Shown: positions 47,086 to 57,855 of the stretch, piece by piece
How the letters are laid out: the number at the start of each line of letters is the position of its first letter
Numbering within the stretch: the first letter of the stretch is position 1
Assembly (NCBI GenBank): GCA_963930645.1
Contig: OZ005657.1
Coordinates: forward strand, 48,384,153 to 48,448,152
Length of the DNA stretch: 64,000 nucleotides
Source: Salticus scenicus
Taxonomy: Eukaryota; Arthropoda; Arachnida; Araneae; Salticidae
Direction of reading: 5' to 3'
Notes under the pieces: model-generated
Told to the model about the DNA's origin: nothing
The model's input: the letters and a program-made list of their open reading frames with translations, nothing else
The model's database searches: none
Program-made: the position numbers and the translations under genes

Positions 47086-47157
47086 GCCTGGACCGGGAGT
47101 CGAACCCCGGATCTTTGACTTACAAGGTCAAGGCTCTACCAATTGAGCTATCCAGGC
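47086..47157 (-). tRNA. tRNA-Thr(UGU)-like, left arm
   Basis: The 72-nt sequence folds as a cloverleaf: acceptor stem GCCTGGA/TCCAGGC fully paired, D stem GCTC/GAGC, anticodon stem TTGAC/GTCAA with loop CTTGTAA (anticodon TGT), T loop TTCGACT. The T stem has one G-G mismatch (CGGGG against CCCGG). Pol III A (TAGCTCAATTGGTAGAGC) and B (GGTTCGACTCC) boxes are intact. A TTTT terminator follows the 3' end (complement of AAAA at 47078-47081). It charges threonine if active. The mismatch and its setting in a palindrome leave open that it is a mobilised or pseudogene copy. Confidence 0.75.
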
Positions 47158-47328
47158 CGACAAACCGGTCGGCATTACTCACTCAGACAACCTTAAGACA
47201 GAAAACATCTGGTCTATCATTTAGATAGCTCAACAGAAATAAGCCGCAGGTAATGAGCTATTTAAATGATAGACCAGATGTTTTCTGCCTTAAGGTTGTC
47301 TGAGTGAGTAATGCCGACCGGTTTGTCG

Positions 47329-47400
47329 GCCTGGATAGCTCAATTGGTAGAGCCTTGACCTTGTAAGTCAAAGATCCGGGGTTCGACTCCCGGTCCAGGC
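47329..47400 (+). tRNA. tRNA-Thr(UGU)-like, right arm
   Basis: All 72 bases are identical to the left-arm copy, in opposite orientation. The same loop gives anticodon TGT, the same single T-stem mismatch is present, and ATTATTTT follows the 3' end as a likely pol III terminator. Identity of two copies inside a palindrome argues for recent duplication or for gene conversion. Confidence 0.75.
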
Positions 47401-47449
47401 ATTATTTTCACTCAGTCGGAAAAATAAAATTTCAAAATATGATTTTCTT

Positions 47450-48925
47450 CCAATCAGTTGATTGTGTGATTTTAATAAAGAAGAAAAGTAAGAAAATTTT
47501 TTTTTTAAAGTTTGTTACAACTTAACTTTCACAAATATAATCTTTAGATAATTTTTTATAGCCGGCCTACATTCAATAAAATTTCCAATAGTAGTTTATT
47601 ATTTTTATTATTATTATTTCAGTTATTATCTTAGATTTTGTCAAAATATTACTTTTCCGTATCTAAATGTTCAAAATCTTATATCACAACCTAAAACATA
47701 ATTATTGTATTAAATCATACTATATTAAAGTTTTGGAGCGAGAAACAACATAATATTTTCTTAATTAGTTATATACAAGATGATCGAAAAGTCCTCTTCA
47801 TCGACTTTAATTTCCTTAAACTTTGGTCTTAGGCTTATAAACTAAATTTCAAACAATAAAACATTGTTTAAAACTATGCAAAGATACGTAAAAGACAGTT
47901 ACATGATTGAATTTAATTTAACATTTTAGGGGATTCAGTTTCAAGAATTAGAAAATTTAAATGTTTATAGAGGCAAATATAAAGCAGTTTATGGGTGAAA
48001 TTCACTTAGTGTATTAATAAGGTGATTTACAAAATTTCAGCCATGTATCATAAAAACATTTGGAATTATGTTTAAACGTAGATGTAGAGGGACAAATCAG
48101 AAATGAAAATATGATTGTTTTGTTTATTTATGCTATCATTGTTTTTACCTGTAATTTGTTTATGACTTCTTAAATGCAATCTATCGAATCTGTATGAATA
48201 TTTCCATATATGATAAAATTTGAATTGAAAACTGAATAGAGAAATATATCTTGGACAGAAATTGAGCCAGGGACCAAAGGTTCTGATGCTCTACCATTAG
48301 GAAAGTTAGAGGCTGACAAAATTAATATTAAAAATCTGTTTTATAATTCAAAAAATGAATTTTTTTCTTCTTCTTCTTCTTTTTTTATTTTATTTATTTA
48401 TTTTTTTTTTGTGTGTTTAAAAATTCGTTAAAAATCTCTAATTGAGGAGTTGTACATTAATTGAATAAAATTTATCTATAAACATTTACTTTTTTTGTGG
48501 AGCTTTTCTTTCTGTTTTAACATCCTTCTTAACATAACTTTTTAACATCCGGTTAGTTTTATGAATATTTAATGACCTTGATTTTGTTTCCGTTTATTTA
48601 ATAATTTAATTTTTTACTGATATGGAGGTCATGAATGCATTTTTAAAATGCTGTGAGCAGAAACAGGTGCCTTCCATTTACGCAATCGTACAAAACTAAC
48701 CAGGTATGAAAAACCATAAAAAGATAATGGTAGTAAAAATAACGTAAAAACTAAACTTCTGCATGTGTAACTTTCTTAAGCTGAAGTAAAAATAAAAATG
48801 CATATACAATTGCATAAACGTTCCTAAAATTTATACAATATTAACATTAAAATTATTAACATGATAGTGATGATCTTCACTCAGTTTTCTGTAAAAAAAT
48901 TAATCGTCATCTCTGGTGACTGAAG
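47450..48925. other. AT-rich DNA with a tRNA-like relic
   Basis: Apart from the minus-strand tRNA-like relic at 48262-48312 and a TTC/T-rich tract at 48361-48412, I see nothing. No gene. Confidence 0.5.
48262..48312 (-). repeat. decayed tRNA-like fragment
   Basis: On the minus strand it reads CTAATGGTAGAGCATCAGAA followed by TTTGGTCCCTGGCTCAA, which resembles a tRNA D arm to T arm with an eroded B box. Confidence 0.35.
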
Positions 48926-48934
48926 GGTTATATA

Positions 48935-48988
48935 TTTAGCCTTATTCAGTTAGCACGTGCGAAGTTCGATTCCCGGTTCAGGTATGGA
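48935..48988 (+). repeat. tRNA-like fragment with B box
   Basis: TTAGCACGTGCGAAGTTCGA followed by TTCCCGGTTCAGG keeps a B-box consensus, but the 5' half is poor. It lies just upstream of a CACTGAG element. Confidence 0.35.
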
Positions 48989-49018
48989 AGCTTGTAGTAA
49001 TTCGGAATACGCTTTAAA

Positions 49019-49493
49019 CACTGAGAAAAAATTCTGTAACTGACATCTAGAATCTAAATTTTGGCTCTAGAAAAAATAGTTCCGTGTTACCCTAATAGAT
49101 TCTAGTCCCATTTGAAAACAAGTTCTAGAAACCCCTATTAGAATTCTAGAGCGTTTGCCTACATTCTAGAGGGCAAAGTTATTTAAAAATCTCTGCAAAT
49201 AAATGCGAATACAGGAGGCGGATTTCAGCAACTATAATCTTGGTTTATGACCCAATTGTGGAAAATCAAGCGAGAATTTCTCGCAATACGAAAGATTCAG
49301 AATATGCAGAATGCTCAGAATATTGTTTCACCATCTAGAAATGTGTAGACTAGAAATTCTCGATCATTTCGTCTATTCAGTTTATTGGCGTGCCTTATGC
49401 GCATAGCTCGGAAATCTATATTTCTAGTTTAGGGATTTACAAAATGACCACTTATTCATTCTAGATGAAGGCGGTATATTTTTTTTCTCAGTG
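49019..49493 (+). mobile_element. CACTGAG-ended element, copy 2
   Basis: The 475-bp element starts CACTGAGAAAAAATTCTG and ends TTTTTTTCTCAGTG. It aligns in inverse complement with 29588-30070. The interior is rich in TCTAGA-type words (TTCTAGA, CTAGAAAT), which may be protein-binding repeats. No coding capacity. Confidence 0.8.
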
Positions 49494-49946
49494 AACCATA
49501 GGTCTCGGCTGATTTAATGCCAGTGTGCAAGAAATGATCGTATAGTGACGAAGAAACAATAAATCATATCTAAATTTCATCGAACGTACATTATAACAGT
49601 AATTATTTTTCGTTTACATTCGAAGTTTAAACTAGAAGAATTATCGAGAGACATTAAAAAGTACAAATAAATGTATATTATTTATTAATTTAAAATAATT
49701 ATTTTTTAACCAAACTGAAAAATGTGTAAAATTGCGTCAAATTTGAGTGTGTGACATACTAAAAATAGCACCAAAGCAAATATACTGAAATTTAAAAATT
49801 CCGTTTATTTATTATTGAGTATAGTAACATGCTCAAAAATTGGTATCAGCCATCGTGAATCCCATTATCCCAAACATAGATTCTGATTGATGGTATTCTT
49901 TCTCAAATCAGTATGAAACCACTACGAAGTATAAATCTGGAGATCT
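49494..49946. other. AT-rich DNA, no gene seen
   Basis: Nothing recognisable. Confidence 0.5.
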
Positions 49947-50177
49947 GATGGTTGGTTGGTTGGATTTTTACGTCGATCTAGTGCTGCGCAATGGGCAAGT
50001 GGTGACGGTCTGGGACTCACCCCTAGAGGTGGTCCGGAGACAAGCCATCATAATTTTGGTCCTTCTCGGAAGGGATGGCTCTCCCGCTTCGGTGACCCCC
50101 AGAGGTATAATTTTGATGGGGACATGGAGGACATTGCGGCCACGACAGATTTTACGTGCACCAGGAGATCTGAGGGG
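49947..50177 (-). mobile_element. SINE family A, 5'-truncated copy, minus orientation
   Basis: TTGGTTGGATTTTTACGTCG through GCGGCCACGACAGATTTTAC is the inverse complement of the 32105-32335 body. The tRNA head is missing, as expected of 5' truncation. It is the source of two overlapping open frames that do not encode a protein. Confidence 0.8.
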
Positions 50178-50711
50178 AAAAATTTTGTATTTGAAAGCTT
50201 TCTGTTTAAATTTGTAGAAATTCTATTAAAGAACTTCTTTAAGTTCAGAACGTTTATAATAAATTATGAAGGGAACAGATATTAATTCGAAAACATGCGA
50301 TATTTCATAAATGAGACAAGCCTATTTTCCGTTTTGAAACAAACTTACTGATTTTAAAATGAGTATGTCCATGTACTCTTTTTTTGAGCACTTAATTTTT
50401 AACAGTGTAATGCAGTTATATTTAATCCATACAAAATCTACTTATTTTTACAATCATTTTTTAAAACGTTCTCTCAGCCCGACCCAATCCCTTAAAAACT
50501 AAACTCGACTCGAACTCGAAACCGACCTGCAAAAAAATAATAATTTCAATAAATCCATCTCGTGAGAAAATATTTTCAGTCAACCCAATCCGAACCCGAA
50601 ACAAAAGAAAGAAATTTCAGTCAAACGAAACCGAGCCCGATCTAGGTATGGATTCGAGTAAAATCGTTTTACACGACCCAATGTATAATTTTACCTGGAA
50701 AACATTCCCTA
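50178..50711. other. AT-rich DNA with degenerate CCCGAAC-like words
   Basis: From about 50477 to 50650 words such as CCCGACCCAA, ACTCGAACTCGAAACCGACC and CCGAACCCGAAAC recur irregularly, suggesting a decayed short tandem repeat. No gene. Confidence 0.4.
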
Positions 50712-51002
50712 ACAGTACAAAATGTTCCAGAAACGTAACAATCATATAACATCAAAACATTGTAAATATTACAGAAACCTTTCGAAACGTTCAGTTTACT
50801 TTCAGATTAGTTTAAAAAATGTAGAAATGTCCGCGATCATAACAAAAAATCAGATATGTAACAGAAACGTTACAATCACTTAATAAATTGAACATAAAAA
50901 AGGGTGAATATTTCAGAAAAGTATCAGAGAGCATACTTAAATGTATTACGATAACGAATGATTGTAACCTTTTTGCAACATAACTGAAACATTTTGTGCT
51001 GT
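50712..51002. mobile_element. MITE with ACAGTACAAAATGTTCCAG ends
   Basis: The left end ACAGTACAAAATGTTCCAG and the right end CTGAAACATTTTGTGCTGT are inverted repeats. GTTACAATCA-type blocks lie inside both arms, and further ACAGAAACGTTACAAT words lie in between. No target duplication is clear. Confidence 0.6.
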
Positions 51003-51459
51003 ATGGGTACTCAACCTAGGATCACGAATATATATATATATATATATATACATATATAGTAGAAATACACTGTAACTACTTCTTTCATTTTATATTTATT
51101 ATAATTTACATTTTCTCAGTTTATATATCTAAAATTGTATGTGTATTTTTAAGCCTAAACATTTCTTTCTTTAGCTGAAATTGATCTGCACAGCTTTAAC
51201 CAATCTGCAGCCCTCGCTGCCATGCTACGCTGTTTCTGCTAAAGGGGTTCTCAGTTATGGATCGTCTCTTAGTCATTGTCGATAAATATTCAAAGTTTTA
51301 AAGTCGAATAAGTTTATAAATATTACATTTACGCATATGATTTTTACAGATAAGAATTTCATTTTACTAATTTAATTTTTTTTGCATACAGAGTAATCAT
51401 AAAAAGTTGTTTTCTCTCTATTTTTTTTTTTAATAAATGACATAAAAAGTAATTATATA

Positions 51460-51654
51460 CATACCTGATAGCATTTATAATTTATTACGGAGTACTGTTA
51501 ATCCCGCCCTTTTTTCACAGCAGTATATTTTAAAAGTATTTTTCTTCCTATTTAATCGTAATTATATATTTTACAAAATTTCTCTAAAATCTGAGTAGTA
51601 TGAAAAAAGGGCGGGGCTAATAGCACTCCGGAATAAATTACATTACCAGATATG
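51460..51654. mobile_element. MITE, same family as 4582-4773, copy 3
   Basis: A 195-bp element flanked by TA (51458-51459 and 51655-51656). The arms share AATTTATTACGGAGTACTGT against CACTCCGGAATAAATT, and CCCGCCCTTTTTTCA against TGAAAAAAGGGCGGG. The core CTATTTAATCGTAATTATAT is shared with the other copies. Confidence 0.8.
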
Positions 51655-52080
51655 TATAAGTCATTCGAAATTGTTTTTGTAAATAAAAGTATTATCTTAA
51701 TGTTAACAGGATATCAACATTTAAAAAACAACGACAACGGTATATTATTATTTAACATCCGTTTTCTGCTACAAGAAAAAAATATTTTAAATCGCAATCA
51801 AGTTTTACCCTTAGCAATGTTTCTGAAAGTGCCCTTTTTTTCCCCTGAGAGTTTATGTCAATTCTATAGATGTATAATTCTTTGTAGGAAGTTTAATGAC
51901 ATGATGAGGCATGAAACATGGGAATATGATTGCAGAAGAAAAAAGTTTGCTTTAGATTGTATTACTGAAGCATGAACTTTTATTATGATACGTATAGTAC
52001 AACTTAAAAAGCATTTCTACCAATTAAATTGACAAAACTCTGCATTCTCAGCGACCACTGATTGTAAATTTTAACATAAA
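51655..52080. other. no gene recognised
   Basis: A 107-residue open frame (51652-51975, plus) starts inside the MITE end and has no recognisable domain. I do not call it a gene. Confidence 0.4.
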
Positions 52081-52679
52081 TACCGGGTGTCCCAAAACTC
52101 TGTGGATAATTTATAAATTCACAAAAATTGATAGAATTGAACGTGGTTTGCGAAAACATTATCCTCGTGGAGGGGGATTATTTTTAATAAATAAAAAATA
52201 ATAGTTAGAATTTTCATCGATAGAGGGTGCTGTTCGTGAACAAATCACACATTTCCATGACAAACTATATTTATTTGCATTCAAATGTTTACAGGCATAA
52301 AAATCCCATTCAATATGTCCTTTATCGCTAGAAATTACAGTTTTCAAACGAGTCACAACACCGCTAACTATGGTTTCAGTCTGCGATTCTTGCCTGAGGG
52401 AAAACGTCTTTACCAAAAACTCTTTATTCCCCAAGTCAACATTTCAATTAATACTTCTTGTATACACAAGTAGGAGGTATAAAAAGAAATAAGCGGTGTT
52501 TATCGTAAAATTGTGCAGTTTATGGAACTCTGATTTGTATATTTCTCGATACGCATCCGTGCAGCTCCTCTATCGACGAAAAATGTAACTTCCCCCCCCC
52601 CCCAAAAAAAAAAAAAAAAAAAAAATCTCCGACGTGAATAAATTTTTCACAAACCCCGTTCAATTCTGCCAATTTCTTC

Positions 52680-52715
<36 letters not shown>

Positions 52716-52744
52716 GTTTACAGACTTATGTGTCACCCGGTGTA
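52081..52744 (-). mobile_element. mariner-like deletion derivative
   Basis: The ends are TACCGGGTGTCCC at left and GTGTCACCCGGTGTA at right. Inverted similarity includes ATAGAATTGAACGTGGTTTG against AACCCCGTTCAATTCTGCC. On the minus strand, 52434-52159, a remnant reads ETIVSGVVTRLKTVISSDKG followed by HIEWDFYACKHL, the C-terminal end of a DUF4817-type mariner transposase. The rest of the gene is gone. C, A and T homopolymers (52594-52625 and 52683-52711) have expanded inside. Confidence 0.7.
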
Positions 52745-52972
52745 TCAAACAAGATTCATGAATTTCTGTTAAGATTAGCTTGTCGATATTGCAACAAAAT
52801 ATGACAGTTTGTTAGTCACCTATGCCAGTCGTAATGACTCTCAGAGGATTCTACTCCGAAAATTGATGATTGCTGAGAATACGTATATTGCAGCTGATGA
52901 GGCGAAAACATCCATTTCCTCCTCTTTTCCAATTTTGATAAAATCACAGCATCAGACTTAACGAATGCTTAA

Positions 52973-53404
52973 CGGCCCTCTTCACTTACCGTCGCCGGAA
53001 GCCCGAGCCAATGTTATTCTATGGGGAAATTTTCGTTACAAATAACTTATTAGCTAATGCATAATTTTAAATTCTGTTTTCACATTCAGAAAATTCCGAA
53101 CTGTTAAATTGACGGACCTTTTTTTAAAAACTGTATTTTTTTTAATTATTAATATTTTATTTTGAAATTGCGAAATGAAAAATGTTCACATATTCAAAAT
53201 TCGTATTTTGCAGCTTCAAAATAAAATATAAAAAATTAAAAATATAATTAAAAAAAAAAGTCCGCCAATTTAACAGCTGGGAATTTTCGGAATGTGAAAA
53301 CAGAATTTAAAAACATGTATTAGTTAATAAGTTATCTGTAAATAAAAATTTCGCATAGAATAACATTAGCTTCGGCTTCCGGCGGCGGTGAGTGAAGCGG
53401 GCCC
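52973..53404. mobile_element. TTAA-flanked foldback MITE
   Basis: TTAA lies on both sides (52969-52972 and 53405-53408). The ends CGGCCCTCTTCACTTACCG and CGGTGAGTGAAGCGGGCCC are inverted repeats. The arms extend about 190 bp, including AATGTTATTCTATG against CATAGAATAACATT and TTAAATTGACGGACC against GTCCGCCAATTTAA. TTAA targets are used by piggyBac and Kolobok superfamilies. No coding capacity. Confidence 0.8.
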
Positions 53405-53408
53405 TTAA

Positions 53409-54860
53409 TAGCATGGATTAGACTTCCATATGAAAAAACTGTAGCACCTTAGATATTCTTAATATAATATCATTAACTTTAGTGATAACCTAAATTAAAT
53501 TTCTAAACATGTCGACTCAATTTTCATGTATACTGTTAAATGCAATAGAAAAATTTTAATCGAGCCACGAGGTATACTATTCAGTTAATTAAATTCGGAA
53601 AAGAAAAGAAAAAAGAGTTCACTTGTGTTAAATGTTTCTGAAAAAATGCTTGATAATTTTCTCTTTTGAAAGAATAAAATGAACACGTCAAATTTTAAAA
53701 TATTACAGCAGATTTCTATTTTATTAGGATTAAATTCTTATCGTCGGATTCATTTTAAAAGTATTAGGTAAAGAAAGGAATGTTATATAATGTTCTTCAG
53801 TTTTATTGACCCATGTAATTAGATATTTCAGTTCTAAAATATAATGATGAGAAAAATACTTTTTCTTGTACTTTACAGTCTTAAGCATATGTAAGATACT
53901 TCTGTATAATAAAATACATTTTATGCGTTGCCGATCAAAATGAGATCAATATTTTTGAATATATATTTTTAAAATATCCTTTTATTTTAAAAGAGCTTTT
54001 TAAATATTCCTTTAAAACTGGGAAACTTATTTTAAAGAATTTTGAAATATTGTGAATATTTAAATTTTAATAGATATTATACACTCATTCAGTTTTATTT
54101 AACTTTGCTTAAATTCCCTTTAAAGCCGTTTACTTCCATTAAATTAAAATTATCTTTAAGTATTTAAAGTGTATTTTTTTATTTTAAAATGTTTCTTTTT
54201 TATTCAATTTAATTTGAATGCATTTCTAAATTCTTTGAAATTTTATTCTATGCTCATTTAATTCAAATATAGAGCAGCTTAAAGCGCAACGTACCATATA
54301 ACTGAGATCAGAAATAAATATTTCATTGGGGAAAACACTATTGTCTCCATAAAGAATTTGAAATAAGTTTGGAATTTTCTTTAGCATGTTTTTCAAAAAT
54401 GCATAAATAGTTCATCGTTACAATTTTATTTTGTTAATAATAATAATAATAATTAATAAATAAGTAAAGATTGCTTTGAAAGTCTTCTGAATTTTAAATT
54501 TATTTGTGTTTATTGCACGATGAAATAAGCAACTTTTAAAATTTTGGATGAATTATATGGGACTTTTTATTGCAAAATATTTTCATTTTTTCACTGAAAT
54601 ACAAAGAAAATAACAGAATTGTTGGAAGAGTCGTTTCAGAAAAAGAATGTAACACACATACCTCCCCTTTTTCTCAAAAATAAATAAATAATAAAATAAA
54701 AATAAATAAATAATTGATTTAAAACGTATCTAGATAGTTGACAATAATGAAAGAGAAATAGGGAATTTTTTTTTCAGAAATATTGCTATTTCCAAAATTT
54801 TTCACAAGTCTATCTGAAACAACGCTACTTTTTCCTGCATTCTAAGCAAGGGTCGCAGTG
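53409..54860. other. AT-rich DNA, no gene seen
   Basis: An AAT/AAATA microsatellite runs near 54436-54465 and another at 54680-54715. No other structure. Confidence 0.5.
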
Positions 54861-54863
54861 TTC

Positions 54864-54908
<45 letters not shown>

Positions 54909-55067
54909 CACGAGCATTTTATTATTTTGTTACTACTATTTTTAAACAATATTTTTTTAAAAGCTTCTTATTGAAATTGTTGGATTTGGTCATCGTGTCT
55001 CCGTGTCGCGTTAATAAACAAGGCGCCTCCACTTTAAAATAAATGTAAGCGATTATTTTCATCGTTC

Positions 55068-55135
55068 GTTGGCTCACTTTGTTAGAGCGTCAGGTAGCTA
55101 ACGGGATGGTGGTGAGTTCGATCCCTGAAGGACCG
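55068..55135 (+). repeat. tRNA-Ile-like module 1
   Basis: TTGTTAGAGCGTCAGGTAGC, TAACGGGATGG, GAGTTCGATCCC: this follows the eukaryotic tRNA-Ile layout. The anticodon position reads GCT instead of an Ile anticodon. The acceptor stem does not pair well, so it is probably not a working tRNA. Confidence 0.5.
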
Positions 55136-55431
55136 ATGTGTTAGCTTTTACGGGTAATTAATAGAAAAGGTATCAGTTAATAAAAGAAATTTTGTCATTG
55201 TCTGCACAGTATTCTAATAACTTTTGAAGAGTTTCTTTTCTTTTTCTTTTTTTTTTTTTTTAGATACTCAAGAGCACAAAATAAAAAGTTAAGCAAAATA
55301 AATAAATAAAAAAATAAATATATTTTTAGAAGCTTTTTATTGAAATTGAATTTTTGCCATAGTGTCTTTGTGTCACTCTGAAAAAGAAGGCGGCTGCACT
55401 TTAATGCTAATTTAAAGTACCCCATTCGTCG

Positions 55432-55500
55432 CTGGTTAGCACAGTTGGTTCGAGTGTCATGTTGGTAACGCAATGTTCGTGGGTTCGATCCTAGGCTGAT
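55432..55500 (+). repeat. tRNA-Ile-like module 2
   Basis: GGTTAGCACAGTTGGTTCGA then GGGTTCGATCCTAGG keep A- and B-box features. The anticodon position reads GGT. Derived from the same tRNA as the neighbours. Confidence 0.5.
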
Positions 55501-55921
55501 TTGTTACATTCTTGCTGTTAATTAATAGAAAATATTTCACTTTTTACACGGTATCCGAAGAAATTTTCATAGTTTTTTTTAAAGAAGTTTTTGAGTTACT
55601 AAAACGCGTAAAATAAAAATTTCAGTAAAAAATAAAAAAAAAAATAAATAAATAAATAAATAAAAGTAACACTGCAAGTTTTTATATTGTGGAGACTTAA
55701 AAATCATAAAATAAAAATTTATTCTTGCTATAAAACCATAAAAGCTTCAACAAGAAAATTAAAAAAAAAAAAAAAAAAAAATGTAGGTATTTCACTTTTA
55801 CAAAAGATGAAAATTTTAAATATTCCAAATATTTTAAAAAGCATTCGAGAACAATATTCTTTTTGTATCAGTATTCGTTAGATTGTTTTTAGCATGTTCT
55901 ATGACTTTTCTTGAATGTTCT

Positions 55922-55987
55922 TTGGCTTTTGGTTAGAGCGTTATGCTGATAACGCGATGGTCCTGGGTTCGGTCCTCGAAAGGCGAT
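55922..55987 (+). repeat. tRNA-Ile-like module 3
   Basis: GGTTAGAGCGTTATGCTGAT, AACGCGATGG, GGGTTCGGTCCTCG. The loop CTGATAA gives anticodon GAT, an isoleucine anticodon. The stem GTTAT/ATAAC is intact, but the acceptor stem is weak. Confidence 0.5.
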
Positions 55988-56118
55988 ATGGTACTTTTTT
56001 GCTGATAATTAATAGAAAAGATGTCAATTGATAAAAGAAAATCTTCCGTTGTCTACACAGTATCTTAAGAAATTTTGATTAGTTTTTTTAAGAAGCTTTT
56101 TCTCTTTCTTTCTTTCTT

Positions 56119-56155
<37 letters not shown>

Positions 56156-56207
56156 TAACTAAAAAGCACAAAATAAAATTTAAGTAAAAAAAAATATTTT
56201 TTTTTTT

Positions 56208-56642
56208 AACATTAGAAGATTTTTATTATGGAGCTCTAAACGGCATTAAATAAAAATTTATTCTGGCAAAGACATGTTAGAAAGAAATGTAAGTTTCAAC
56301 ACTAAGAAAATTTTAAAGAAAAATATAGATAATTCCCTTTTGAAAGAGATGAAAATTTTTTTAATATTCAAAATATTTTAAAAAGCTTTCGAGACCATTG
56401 AAATTTGTGACTTAACGAATAATCATACAAAAACAAATAACTAAGAATATTGGTCTCGAATATTTAAAAAAATATTTTGAACATTATAAAATTTTCATCA
56501 CTTGCAAAACGGAAATATCTATATTTTTCTCTGAAATTTTCTTTGAGTTGCAACTTTCATTTCTTTGTAGCATGTCTTTGCCGGAACACATTTTTATTTT
56601 ATGCTTTTTAGTGCTCCACAATAAAAAGCTTCTAATGCTAAA
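56208..56642. repeat. inverted repeat with ~190-bp arms at the end of the array
   Basis: The left arm (56208-56400: AACATTAGAAGATTTTTATT, AAATTTATTCTGGCAAAGAC, AAAGCTTTCGAGACCATT) is the inverse complement of the right arm (56447-56642: TATTGGTCTCGAATATTTAA, GTCTTTGCCGGAACACATTT, AAAAAGCTTCTAATGCTAAA). The arms are about 85% similar by eye. Part of the left arm is also found in unit 2 of the array (55680-55850). Confidence 0.8.
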
Positions 56643-57661
56643 ACTTTTTTTTTTAACTTAAATTTTATTTAACTTTATATAACATTAAAACTTTTACAAA
56701 ATATTTTAATCAAAAATTTTGGTAAAAATATAATAAAATGCACAGAAAAATATAGAAACACTGTGAACCCCTAATTTTAAGTCAATTTACGCGCCATTTT
56801 CCAAAAACGTATAATTAGTCATATAAACACTATTGAGAAGAGATAATTAAAAGTAGAGAAAAATTCATATTTCAAAAAAGAATTTATATAATCAAACTAT
56901 TGAAAAACTTTGACTAAATTTTAATAGCTATAAACATCTCAAGCATTTTTCAGATTTTATTTTGTCAATAAAAACAAACATTATGAGACTCTGATGCAGG
57001 GACCCCAACTAGTCTATAATTTGGCTACCACTTTTTGCGATTAGTAAACCTTTTTTTAGTGATTTTCTACGCTTTACATGACAGTCATCACAATTCGGAA
57101 GTAGAATTAGCAAAAATATCTGCACTGATAAAAATAATTTTTCAACTTTTCATCCAAAGAATGGTGCATAATAGGCATTTTTAGCTGAAACCAGTAGAGT
57201 TAGCTTATAAATTTTGCTAATAAAGTGTGTAAAAGAAATTTTGATAGCACATTTAAATATTACTTTGTAAAAATACTTATATTTTATTCGATATTTCATA
57301 TTTTTATATTCTGATTGCAGTATGTTGTGTGTAACGTAGTATACAAAGTTTTCTAAAAATGACATTACTTTGTTTTAAAAACCCTGCATGTTATAAACAA
57401 AGAACTAAAGTTTTTTAAGTTTCACCATTTCCGTGGTTCTTTCTATTGAAATGGCACGACTAAAATGGTGAAATATTTCACCGAAATACTGATTGTAGCT
57501 AAATTGAAACAATTTTTCTCGTAAAAAGTAAGATTTCATTTTATTTTTAACAGTGTACAGTTGGAGAACTCCCAACTTTCAAACAGTTGTCATACACTTA
57601 CATTTAATAATAATTTAGAAATTTTTCTAATTGTTACAATATCATAGCTAACAAATTTTTA
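56643..57661. other. AT-rich DNA, no gene seen
   Basis: No repeats or coding domains were recognised. Confidence 0.5.
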
Positions 57662-57855
57662 CAGGTACGTTCCATAATGTTGTTAGAACTCGTACTTTTA
57701 TCAAACCACATTTTTTTAAGCGTAATTGTCTCCAGTATGTAATTAAGATTAAATAAGAAGAAAATTACTCTTCAAGAAAAGCGGTGAGCAAAAAATAGTG
57801 GTTTCTAAGAAAATTACGGGATGAAATAAAAAGTTCGCAGCCATGCCATACCTGC
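57662..57855. mobile_element. MITE, same family as 4582-4773, copy 4
   Basis: The ends CAGGTACGTTCC and the complement of CATGCCATACCTG pair. AAACCACATTTTTTT pairs with AAAAAATAGTGGTTT. The core TAATTAAGATTAAATAAGAA followed by GAAAATTACTCTTC is the inverse complement of the core in the 7391-7612 copy. Confidence 0.65.

Larger units (their letters stand above)
47037..47449. repeat. ~410-bp palindrome carrying two tRNA genes
   Basis: The arms (47037 to about 47230 and about 47255 to 47449) are near-perfect inverse complements: each has ATTTTTCCGACTGAGTGAAA, a full tRNA, GCCGACAAACCGGTCGGCAT, TACTCACTCAGACAACCTTA and AACATCTGGTCTATCATTTA. The loop of about 25-30 bases is near 47243. The tRNAs diverge from the centre and point outward. 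I see no clear target duplication. Confidence 0.9.
54868..56207 (+). repeat. tandem array of units with a tRNA-Ile-like module
   Basis: Three diverged units follow each other. Each has a T- or A-rich tract, TTTTTAGAAGCTTTTTATTG-like text, a tRNA-like module, TAATTAATAGAAAA, then GTCTGCACAGTATT or variants, then a homopolymer and AAAAGCACAAAATAAA. The B boxes are at about 55113, 55481 and 55964, so spacing is about 370-485 bp. The T tract at 54868-54908 (about 41) begins the array. Confidence 0.75.

Noticed and set aside
49948..50285. Two overlapping open frames of 89 and 109 residues
   Set aside because: They read through an inverted SINE family A copy shared with 31994-32335 and 24000-24145.
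51652..51975. 107-residue plus-strand open frame
   Set aside because: It starts at a MITE end and has no recognisable domain or coding-like composition.
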